A DNA stretch of 7,161 nucleotides, taken from Pseudomonadota bacterium. GTDB taxonomy: Bacteria > Pseudomonadota > Alphaproteobacteria > Rhizobiales > Hyphomicrobiaceae. Location: positions 1 through 7,161 of the forward strand of contig QGVC01000184.1 in the NCBI GenBank assembly GCA_003242645.1. Direction: 5' to 3'. The first letter of the stretch is position 1, and every line of letters starts with the position of its first letter. The notes below the pieces were generated by a model, which made no database searches, was not told where the DNA came from, and saw only the letters and a list, made by a program, of their open reading frames with translations. Of this stretch, positions 1 to 6,320 are shown piece after piece. A program made the translations under genes and the position numbers.

Positions 1-239
1 TGCTCGATTTGCTTGGCCAGCGCCGAGCTTCCGGCATAGGAGATGACGGCTTTCTTGCCTGTCTCCTTCTGCCACTGCTCGTTGATCTCATCGAGGGCAT
101 TCTTCAGGCTCGCGGCTGCGAACACGAGAGGGCCTTTCTCCTGGCTCCGTGCCGATGACGTCAGCACTCCGGAGGCAAGGAGCATCGCCGCGGTCAAAGC
201 AACCGCCTTTCCGAGCCAAAATTGCTTGAACCAACCCAT
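1..239 (-). CDS. modA: ModA, molybdate ABC transporter periplasmic binding protein (N-terminal part, runs off the window)
   Basis: This is the high-affinity periplasmic receptor that binds molybdate (and tungstate) and delivers it to the ModBC importer. Reading the minus strand from an ATG at 239-237 gives 79 open codons up to the window edge. Residues 1-33 form a Sec signal peptide: a short basic start (K5, K11), a hydrophobic stretch at about 12-28, and a likely cleavage after SSA at 28-30. The mature start carries VFAAASLKNAL (39-49), the usual first motif of ModA, whose serine (S44) contacts the oxyanion. SYAGSSALAKQI (67-78) is the second conserved oxyanion loop (S71, S72). AAGAGGA lies 4 nt before the ATG as ribosome binding site. 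A Mo-box lies 47 nt upstream, which independently supports the molybdate assignment. About two thirds of the protein, and probably modB and modC, lie outside the window. Other group-6 oxyanion or sulfate receptors are less likely. Confidence 0.9.
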   Translation of the reverse strand, partial: MGWFKQFWLGKAVALTAAMLLASGVLTSSARSQEKGPLVFAAASLKNALDEINEQWQKETGKKAVISYAGSSALAKQIE

Positions 240-269
240 GCCGTCCTCTTCAGCTGCCCCCTGCGAGAG

Positions 270-297
270 GATACAAGCACGCTCCCGCTATATGCAA
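270..297 (-). promoter_or_regulatory. Possible modA promoter overlapping the Mo-box
   Basis: On the minus strand a TTGCAT hexamer (297-292) and a TGTATC hexamer (275-270) are separated by 16 nt and would start transcription about 25 nt before the modA ATG. The -35-like hexamer lies inside the Mo-box, so bound ModE would block it. The matches to consensus are modest (4/6 and 3/6), and the TATATC inside the Mo-box could serve as an alternative -10. Confidence 0.3.
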
Positions 298-309
298 TCG
301 GATATAGCG
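286..309. promoter_or_regulatory. Mo-box, predicted ModE operator of modA
   Basis: The left arm CGCTATAT (286-293) and right arm ATATAGCG (302-309) are perfect inverted repeats around an 8-nt centre (GCAATCGG), 24 nt in all. This is the geometry and wording of the ModE-binding Mo-box described for enterobacteria and for Rhodobacter mod and nitrogenase promoters (CG-N-TATAT ... ATAT-NN-CG). Its right-hand neighbour is modA, starting 47 nt away on the minus strand. The inference is repression of modA by molybdate-loaded ModE when molybdate is plentiful. No modE gene is visible in the window. Confidence 0.82.
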
Positions 310-369
310 AGTCTCGCCCATTCGTGTGGACCGAGGTCCAGGATCGGATGTCTCATCCGTTCCACACGA
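307..369. repeat. Cluster of inverted repeats upstream of the Mo-box
   Basis: Three dyads are packed in 63 nt. The first is an 11-nt palindrome, GCGAG-T-CTCGC (307-317), sharing three bases with the Mo-box. The second is a 9-bp perfect inverted repeat, TCGTGTGGA (322-330) with TCCACACGA (361-369). The third, inside that pair, is a CGGATG-TCT-CATCCG hairpin (345-359). A further GGACC-GA-GGTCC dyad (328-339) competes with the outer stem. There is no U-tract, so a simple terminator is unlikely. The block could be a second operator, a folded RNA, or a decayed mobile-element end. I cannot choose between these. Confidence 0.5.
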
Positions 370-499
370 TCTTCGAGCACCAACAACCCTATCGAGCGGA
401 TTTGAGCAGCCCGAGGAACCTATCGTATTCGAAGCCGATTTCATTTCTGGAGGGTCGCTTGAAGCGGGAAAGCGCTCGCCAAGCCATCAGCATCAGCGC

Positions 500-637
500 T
501 GCCGCCTGCACGAGACGACGCTAGCCGATGCAATGAGCTCAGGTGACGTCAGGGTGAATGGCAACCAGGAGAAGTTGAAAGAGCTGGTCTCCTATCTCGA
601 CACCTTCGAGTTCTGGTTCAACATCGTCACCCCGTAA
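500..637 (+). pseudogene. Remnant of an alkyl sulfatase C-terminal (SCP2-like) domain
   Basis: About 41 codons before the TAA at 635-637 read like the extreme C-terminus of class III alkyl sulfatases (SdsA/YjcS type, metallo-beta-lactamase fold plus an SCP2-like C-terminal domain). The telling pieces are the spacing TTLADAMSSGDVRVNGN and the terminal LDTFEFWFNIVTP, which I recognise from memory as the family ending. Nothing upstream in the same frame resembles the catalytic domain: no HxHxDH zinc motif exists in any frame before it, and the space further upstream is occupied by the modA control region. A weakly sulfatase-like stretch (FLEGRLKRESARQAIS, about 447-494) sits in another frame, as if an internal deletion had joined two parts of the domain. 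I therefore read it as a truncated, decayed gene rather than a functional small protein. The left boundary is approximate. Confidence 0.55.
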
Positions 638-781
638 TCTCAGCGCTGGTCCTCTGAGGTACCATCACCTACACGGCCCGCGTCCGGCCGACTTCAAGCA
701 GCAGCCGAGTGTGTCTGCTGCTATCTTGATGGAAAGCGCACGAGCGCCTAGCTTCTAGTGAGTGAATCGATCTAGTTTGCC
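638..781. other. Non-coding gap between the sulfatase remnant and the small ORF
   Basis: No ORF with convincing codon usage is present here. Two dyads are visible: CTCAG/CTGAG (639-643 and 654-658, loop 10) just after the remnant's stop codon, and the stronger 8-bp hairpin at 697-722 described separately. A weak promoter-like pair, TTGATG (726-731) and TAGCTT (749-754) with a 17-nt spacer, could serve the downstream small gene. Confidence 0.4.
697..722 (+). repeat. 8-bp perfect hairpin between remnant and small ORF
   Basis: AGCAGCAG (697-704) and CTGCTGCT (715-722) pair perfectly over 8 bp with a 10-nt loop. It lies 60 nt past the stop of the sulfatase remnant and could be an old terminator of that gene. 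It is not followed by a run of T on either strand, so a rho-independent role is unproven. Confidence 0.35.
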
Positions 782-808
782 GTGTCTGCAGACCTGCGTG
801 GGGAGGCC

Positions 809-1090
809 ATGGCGCACCACCGGATGGCGGAACAATACAAAGGCAACTATCTCGAGTTGTTCGGCGGCGAGCCGATGCCCATCTCGCGCGAGACGGTCGA
901 CGAGATGCGTGAGTTCCTGCACCGCTTGCTCGCAGAGGTCCGCTCTGCCGATACCATCCCTTGGACTCCGATGACGGCCCGGTTCTACCGCGGGGTCTTT
1001 CCCCAGCTGACCATCTGGCTGCCGGAGGAGGAGAGCGCTCAGCTGCGTCGCGAGTTCGAGATCGAGCTGGCTCGTCTGAAGTCGAGCTGA
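809..1090 (+). CDS. Small conserved-looking hypothetical protein (93 aa)
   Basis: I do not recognise the family. The reading frame shows strong G/C preference at third positions and a balanced, soluble composition, so it is probably real. From ATG 809 it gives 93 residues with no signal peptide, membrane segment or cysteines. An amphipathic helical part (about residues 25-42, rich in E, R and L) is followed by a compact aromatic segment (TPMTARFYRGVFPQLTIWLP) and a charged C-terminal helix (EEESAQLRREFEIELARLK). GGGGAGG lies 2 nt before ATG 809, a rather short spacing. GTG 782 in the same frame would add 9 residues but has no ribosome binding site, and ATG 824 is a third option. It is convergent with surE, with 39 nt between the stops, and may be monocistronic. 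Confidence 0.6.
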   Translation: MAHHRMAEQYKGNYLELFGGEPMPISRETVDEMREFLHRLLAEVRSADTIPWTPMTARFYRGVFPQLTIWLPEEESAQLRREFEIELARLKSS

Positions 1091-1129
1091 AGAAAGCCGT
1101 GAGCGGCCTTCCAGCCGGCCGGCACCACC

Positions 1130-1918
1130 CTACTCCGCATCCTTCCCCCTGCTCCCCGGCCCGCGCTCGAGTTGTAGCGCTAGCGTCTCGCCGACATTAC
1201 GCGCCGTTTGATTGATCGTTAGCGGCGTAATGGAGACGCGCCGTGTGTAGATGGCCCAGAGATCCGTGCCACCGCGCGGGTTGGAGCGCTTGCGCTCGTA
1301 GCCGAGCCAGTAATAGGGATTGCCCCAGGTATCGAACCGCTGGTCGATGCGCATGAGGTCGTGGTCGCGCCGCCCCTGCTCCGTCACCGCGATGCCCACC
1401 ACCTCGTCCGGCTCGCAGTCCGGAAAGTTTACGTTCATCAGAACATCCTGAGCCCAGTCGACAGCGAGCAAACGCCGGATGATCTCCGGGCCATGGACGC
1501 GTGCCGTATGCCAGCGCGGAGCTGTTTCGCGGCTGCAGGCCAGGCTCATGGCGATGGAGCGTATCCCCAGCAGCGTGCCCTCATGGGCGCCGGCAATGGT
1601 GCCTGAGTAAGCGATGTCATCGGCGATGTTGGCGCCGTGGTTGACGCCGGACAGCACCAGCGTCGGCAGTTGGTCACGCATCAGGTAGCGGATGGCCATG
1701 ATCACGCAGTCCGCCGGCGTGCCGCCCACCGCAAAGGTACGGTCATCCAGCCGGCGCAAGCGGATCGGCTCGCGCAGTGTCAGGGAGTGCGAAGCGCCAC
1801 TCTGATTGACCTCCGGAGCAACGGTCCAAATGTCGTCCGACAACTCCATCGCGATTTCCTTCAGGGTCTGCAAGCCCGGCGCGTGGATGCCGTCGTCGTT
1901 GGTCAAGAGAATGCGCAT
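1130..1918 (-). CDS. surE: 5'/3'-nucleotidase SurE
   Basis: SurE is a metal-dependent cytoplasmic phosphatase that removes phosphate from nucleoside 5'- and 3'-monophosphates (and short polyphosphate in some species). It is linked to stationary-phase survival. The product is 262 aa, normal for the family. The N-terminus MRILLTNDDGIHAPG carries the metal-binding pair D8-D9. NQSGASHS (38-45) brings the third metal ligand, S40. The SGVNHGANIADDIAYSGTIAGA loop begins at residue 90 with ligand N93. MNVNFP (161-166) is the conserved core strand. A purine-rich GGGAGG sits just before the ATG. It lies 50 nt after serS and is likely the last gene of that transcript. In many relatives pcm (isoaspartyl methyltransferase) follows surE; here it does not. 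Confidence 0.96.
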   Translation of the reverse strand: MRILLTNDDGIHAPGLQTLKEIAMELSDDIWTVAPEVNQSGASHSLTLREPIRLRRLDDRTFAVGGTPADCVIMAIRYLMRDQLPTLVLSGVNHGANIADDIAYSGTIAGAHEGTLLGIRSIAMSLACSRETAPRWHTARVHGPEIIRRLLAVDWAQDVLMNVNFPDCEPDEVVGIAVTEQGRRDHDLMRIDQRFDTWGNPYYWLGYERKRSNPRGGTDLWAIYTRRVSITPLTINQTARNVGETLALQLERGPGSRGKDAE

Positions 1919-1968
1919 CGTCCTCCCTTCCCCTTCCGCTCCGTCTCCGGAGCAGCGGGAATTGCTCC

Positions 1969-3294
<1,326 letters not shown>

Positions 3295-3305
3295 CTATTA
3301 GGATC

Positions 3306-3333
3306 TTGCCACAGGCTGGTCCAGCCGTGGCAA
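3306..3333 (-). other. Strong stem-loop in the tatC-serS intergenic space
   Basis: TTGCCAC (3306-3312) pairs with GTGGCAA (3327-3333), and GGCT (3314-3317) with AGCC (3323-3326), interrupted only by one bulged base at 3313. The loop is GGTCC. That is 11 base pairs in 28 nt. It lies 39 nt after the tatC stop and 56 nt before the serS GTG. No T-run follows on the minus strand. It could be a partial terminator, an RNase processing or 3'-end stabilising hairpin for the tat message, or a leader element of serS. Nothing in it matches a riboswitch I know. Confidence 0.6.
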
Positions 3334-3372
3334 CGCCGCAAGTCCAACGAGTCAAATCGGCTAAGTGCTCAG

Positions 3373-4188
3373 CTAGGCCGCGCTGCGCGCGGCCTCCTCC
3401 TGCGCCCGGCGCGCCTTGGCCACGCGATCGACCGCGAGGATCGAAAGCTCGTAGAGGAGGATTGTCGGTAGCGCCATGGAGATCTGGCTGATGGGATCAG
3501 GCGGCGTGAGGATCGCAGCGACCACGAACACGCCGAGAATGGCCCAACGCCGCTTCTCGCGCAAAGTCTGGGCTTCGAGCAGGCCGGCCCGTGCCAGCAG
3601 CGTCAGGACGACCGGGAGCTGGAAGATGGCGCCAAACCCGAGGATGAGCGCCATGATCAGCGACAGATACTCACTGACCTTCGCCTGCAGGTGGATTTGC
3701 ACGTCGCCAGTCTTCCACTCCATCGAGAGGAAGAAGGTCATGGCGAGCGGCATGACGATGAAATAGACGACGCAGGCTCCGATCACGAAAAGGATCGGCG
3801 TGGCGATCAGGTAAGGCCGGAAGGCATCGCGCTCGTTGTAGTACAGCCCAGGTGCTACGAACTTGTAGACCTGAATGGCAATGACGGGAAACGCGAGGAA
3901 TATTGCGCCGAAGAGGGCCAGCTTCACCTGCGTGAAGAAGAACTCATGCGGCGCCGTATAGATCATGTCGATCTTGGAGTCGGCGCCGGCCGCCCAGCGA
4001 TAGGGCACGATCAAGAGGTTGTAGATCTCTTCCGCAAAGGCGAAGCAGACGACGAACCCGACGAAAACAGCCACTAGGCAATAAATGAGCCGCTGGCGCA
4101 GCTCCATGAGATGGTCCATGAGCGGCGCCTTGGAGGCTTCGACCTCGTCGTGTCCGGGACGCTGTGTCTGATGCGTATCCGTGGTCAT
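3373..4188 (-). CDS. tatC: Sec-independent protein translocase TatC
   Basis: TatC is the polytopic receptor of the twin-arginine translocase. It recognises the RR signal peptide together with TatB and recruits TatA to move folded proteins across the inner membrane. The product is 271 aa. Six membrane segments can be placed at about 34-52, 88-110, 125-155, 173-197, 213-228 and 232-252. Key conserved parts are HLMELRQRL (26-34; E29 corresponds to E. coli E15), the first periplasmic loop, APGLYYNER (112-120; E119 corresponds to the E. coli E103 signal-peptide contact), and LTPPDPISQ (227-235) before the last helix. The N-terminal extension of about 14 residues is polar. The ATG overlaps the tatB stop codon as ATGA, implying translational coupling. 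Confidence 0.98.
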   Translation of the reverse strand: MTTDTHQTQRPGHDEVEASKAPLMDHLMELRQRLIYCLVAVFVGFVVCFAFAEEIYNLLIVPYRWAAGADSKIDMIYTAPHEFFFTQVKLALFGAIFLAFPVIAIQVYKFVAPGLYYNERDAFRPYLIATPILFVIGACVVYFIVMPLAMTFFLSMEWKTGDVQIHLQAKVSEYLSLIMALILGFGAIFQLPVVLTLLARAGLLEAQTLREKRRWAILGVFVVAAILTPPDPISQISMALPTILLYELSILAVDRVAKARRAQEEAARSAA

Positions 4189-4652
4189 CCGCCGCTTACG
4201 CTTTCGCTCTTCGCGCTCTGGCTCGTCTCGGCCACGCGCGGCTGATCAACCGCCGACCCGTTGAACCCATTCCCCTGGCCGGAGCCATTGACGCTCGCCG
4301 GCGTGGACGAGGCCGCCTGCGGTTGCACTGCCGAGGATGGAGCTTCCGGTCCTGCCACCGCGCTATCGAGCTCAGTCTTGGCCTTCTGCAGCTCGCTTCG
4401 CACCGACTGCTCGGCGCCTCTCAAGCTGGACTCGGCCTCGTTCTTCAGAGCCGCGACCTCCTTTCGCAACTGCTCGAGCTCGGCCTCGCGCATGGCCGCG
4501 TCGAACTGAGCGCGAAACTCGTTCGCCTGCCGCTTGATCATGCCGACGTACCGGCCGATCGTGCGCAGCAGGGCCGGCAGCTCTTTCGGCCCGACGACCA
4601 AAAGCGCCACGACACCTATGACCAGTAGCTCGCCCCAGCCGATATCGAACAT
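4185..4652 (-). CDS. tatB: Sec-independent protein translocase TatB
   Basis: TatB partners TatC in the signal-peptide receptor complex. The product is 155 aa: one short N-terminal membrane helix (about 3-20), the hinge GPKELP (21-26), an amphipathic helix to about 50, then a charged coiled segment to about 95 and a flexible tail rich in A, S, P and [22 protein letters not shown] is the classic TatB N-terminus, including the E8 conserved in TatB. This distinguishes it from TatA, which lacks that glutamate. It starts 91 nt after tatA and overlaps tatC by 4 nt. The tail is of the variable kind expected in alphaproteobacteria. Confidence 0.96.
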   Translation of the reverse strand: MFDIGWGELLVIGVVALLVVGPKELPALLRTIGRYVGMIKRQANEFRAQFDAAMREAELEQLRKEVAALKNEAESSLRGAEQSVRSELQKAKTELDSAVAGPEAPSSAVQPQAASSTPASVNGSGQGNGFNGSAVDQPRVAETSQSAKSESVSGG

Positions 4653-4743
4653 GTCTCTTCGCCCACGCCCTCACCCGCCAGACGACCGCAAGCCGCCCAG
4701 CTCACCATCCGGCGGGCTTGGCCTCTGATGGGCCGTCGGCAGC

Positions 4744-4980
4744 TCAGCTCGCCTTGCTGCTCTCGGTCCCGGTCTGCTCGACGGGCTTGACCGAGGATTG
4801 CTCAATGACTTTCGGACCCTGTTCGGGCTGAGCCGCGGTATCGTCCTCCGCCATCCCCTTCTTGAAGCTCTTGATGCCTTTGGCAACGTCGCCCATGATC
4901 TCGGAGATCTTGCCGCGGCCAAACAGCAGCACGACGATCAAAAGGACTATGATCCAGTGCCAAATGCTGGTTGCGCCCAT
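4744..4980 (-). CDS. tatA: Sec-independent protein translocase TatA
   Basis: TatA is the small subunit that multimerises to form or weaken the membrane at the translocation site. The product is 78 aa: a membrane helix (about 5-20; [17 protein letters not shown]), the FG hinge (20-21), then an amphipathic helix ([20 protein letters not shown], 24-43) and a disordered acidic and polar tail. I chose ATG 4980 because it starts exactly at the family N-terminus (MGATSIW, compare E. coli MGGISIW) and has AAAGGAG 10 nt upstream. An in-frame start at 5088 would add 36 basic residues before the membrane helix and is not credible. Confidence 0.96.
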   Translation of the reverse strand: MGATSIWHWIIVLLIVVLLFGRGKISEIMGDVAKGIKSFKKGMAEDDTAAQPEQGPKVIEQSSVKPVEQTGTESSKAS

Positions 4981-5029
4981 GTGTCTGGAACTCCTTTGCA
5001 GCCTGCGGCCGCGTTCCCAAGAAACTTTG

Positions 5030-5057
5030 ATTACACTATCGCAGAAACGGCGGTCAG
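5030..5057 (-). promoter_or_regulatory. Possible tatA promoter
   Basis: On the minus strand CTGACC (5057-5052) resembles the -35 box and TGTAAT (5035-5030) matches the -10 box at 5 of 6 positions, with a 16-nt spacer. Transcription would begin about 40 nt before the tatA ATG. It lies between the 19-nt dyad after the ABC gene and tatA, where a separate promoter for the tat genes would be expected. This rests on hexamer matching only. Confidence 0.4.
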
Positions 5058-5084
5058 CAGCAACCCGTGCGCCCCACCGCGACA

Positions 5085-5103
5085 TCAAAGCCTAAGGCTT
5101 TGA
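5085..5103. repeat. 19-nt perfect dyad between the ABC ATPase gene and tatA
   Basis: TCAAAGCCT (5085-5093) and AGGCTTTGA (5095-5103) are perfect inverted repeats around a single central base. It begins 3 nt past the ABC gene's stop codon (5109-5107) and ends about 28 nt upstream of the putative tatA -35 box. As RNA it could form an 8-bp hairpin with a tight 3-nt loop, but no T-run follows. It fits either a transcript-end hairpin for the ATPase gene or an operator for a dimeric regulator. Confidence 0.5.
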
Positions 5104-5106
5104 CCA

Positions 5107-6276
5107 TTAGTCGGTTTCCAAATTTTCCGCAGGGAACACAAGCACCCGCGTGGGATCAATTTCTATCGAGACCTCGTCCCCGCGCTTCCAACCCTCGCTT
5201 TCGCGCACCCGCGCCTTGAGCGGCGCATCGAACCCTTCGGCCGCGATTTCCACCCGCCCAAGGTCGCCGAGGAACCTGACATCGAGGATGCGACCCGGAA
5301 GCCCCTGGCCCGGCGGCAGCAGGCGGAAGCCGCGCTGGCGGAGGCATAGGATCGCCTGCTCCCCTTCATTGAGCCCGGGCGCGGGAAACGTCCCTAGAGG
5401 CGTATGTAATGCGCCGCCGGTGACTTTGCACGGCACCTCGTTGATTTCCGAGAAGAGCCGGGCAACGAAAAGCTCCGCTGGATTGTGGTAGAGCTCCTCT
5501 GCCTTTCCGACTTGGATGATCTTACCGCGCCGCATGACGGCGATACGATCGCCAAGGCGCATCGCCTCCTCAGGATGGTGGGTCACGATCACGCAGGTCG
5601 CGCGGGTCTCGCGGAGGAGCGCGAGCGTCTCCTCCTGCATCGTTTCGCGGAGTTGTACATCGAGCCCGGAGAACGGTTCATCCATGAGCATCACTGCCGG
5701 CCGAGGCACGATGGCACGCGCCAGGGCGACCCGCTGTTGCTCGCCACCGGAAAGGATGTGCGGATAAGCGTCCGCATAGTGCTCCAGCCCGACGCGAGCG
5801 AGCACGGCCCGAGCCTCACGCGCCGCTTCCTCGGCGGGCAACGCCTTTAGCCCGAACGCCACGTTTTGCAGGATTGTCAGGTGGGGGAACAGCGCGAAAT
5901 CCTGGAACATCAAGCCGACGTTCCGCTGTTCCGGGGGCACGAAGCGCTCCGGCCCGGCAACCTCCCAGTCATTGATGAGAATGCGTCCTGACGTCGGCTT
6001 CTCAATGCCGGAGGCGATGCGCAGGAGGGTCGTCTTGCCACATCCGGATGGTCCGAGCAGGCAAACAATCTCGCCAGGCTCGATGTCGAGCGAGACGCCC
6101 CTCAGCGCGTAAGTGTCCCCGAAGCAGCGCACGACGTTCTCGAACGTCAGGCGGGCAGCAATAGTTGCTGCGGCGCGCCCGCGAGGACCCTTCGAGGGGG
6201 CAGGACTAGTTTCTTCCCGCCGTCTATTGCCAAGTGAGCGGAACAAGGCGGGAAATTTGGAGAGTACGCTAAGCAC
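5107..6276 (-). CDS. ABC transporter ATP-binding protein, FbpC/PotA-like (orphan)
   Basis: This is the nucleotide-binding subunit of an importer. Its closest look is the iron(III)/spermidine/putrescine type (FbpC, PotA), but the substrate cannot be read from the sequence. The product is 389 aa. It shows Walker A GPSGCGKT (75-82), Q-loop Q125 in GLMFQDFALFP, signature LSGGEQQR (175-182), Walker B VMLMDE (195-200), D-loop SGLD (203-206) and the H-loop histidine H233 in VTHHPEEA. A C-terminal TOBE-type regulatory region runs from about 280 to 389. The start is odd: the family normally begins near LTFENVVR (43-50), but here the only plausible initiators are GTG 6276 (immediately preceded by an in-frame TAG) or TTG at codon 11, giving a basic, unmatched 40-residue extension and no clear ribosome binding site. 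It lies 44 nt after scpB, with no permease or binding-protein gene in the window. I am sure of the ATPase and unsure of its partner. Confidence 0.93.
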   Translation of the reverse strand: MLSVLSKFPALFRSLGNRRREETSPAPSKGPRGRAAATIAARLTFENVVRCFGDTYALRGVSLDIEPGEIVCLLGPSGCGKTTLLRIASGIEKPTSGRILINDWEVAGPERFVPPEQRNVGLMFQDFALFPHLTILQNVAFGLKALPAEEAAREARAVLARVGLEHYADAYPHILSGGEQQRVALARAIVPRPAVMLMDEPFSGLDVQLRETMQEETLALLRETRATCVIVTHHPEEAMRLGDRIAVMRRGKIIQVGKAEELYHNPAELFVARLFSEINEVPCKVTGGALHTPLGTFPAPGLNEGEQAILCLRQRGFRLLPPGQGLPGRILDVRFLGDLGRVEIAAEGFDAPLKARVRESEGWKRGDEVSIEIDPTRVLVFPAENLETD

Positions 6277-6320
6277 CTAGAGTTCTCGTGCGGCTACTCA
6301 GAATGGGCCCGAGCGCCGTT

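Noticed and set aside
307..369. Molybdenum cofactor (Moco) riboswitch upstream of modA
   Set aside because: The dyads lie upstream of the likely modA promoter rather than in its leader, and I see none of the Moco motif's conserved wording.
43..405. Plus-strand 120-codon open frame across the modA start
   Set aside because: It is antisense to the ModA signal peptide and runs through the Mo-box; its composition (S, R and C rich) is not protein-like.
1105..1123. GCCGGCCGGC palindrome between the small gene and surE
   Set aside because: A 10-nt self-complementary GC run is frequent by chance at this GC content and has no loop or T-run to act as a bidirectional terminator.
1938..1968. Possible small hairpins in the serS-surE gap (GGAGCA/TGCTCC and GCTCC/GGAGC)
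   Set aside because: Short 5-6 bp stems that exclude each other, in a purine/pyrimidine-skewed 50-nt stretch without a T-run; not convincing as a terminator.
4164..4628. Plus-strand 154-codon open frame opposite tatB
   Set aside because: It is fully antisense to tatB, which has clear family motifs, and has R/L/A-rich low-complexity composition.
4674..4720. CCGCC/GGCGG inverted repeat in the tatA-tatB gap
   Set aside because: Only 5-6 bp of G/C pairing with a 13-nt or longer loop; expected by chance in GC-rich DNA.
4981..5088. Upstream extension of tatA from an ATG at 5088
   Set aside because: It would put 36 basic residues before the TatA membrane helix; the family N-terminus and ribosome binding site support 4980.
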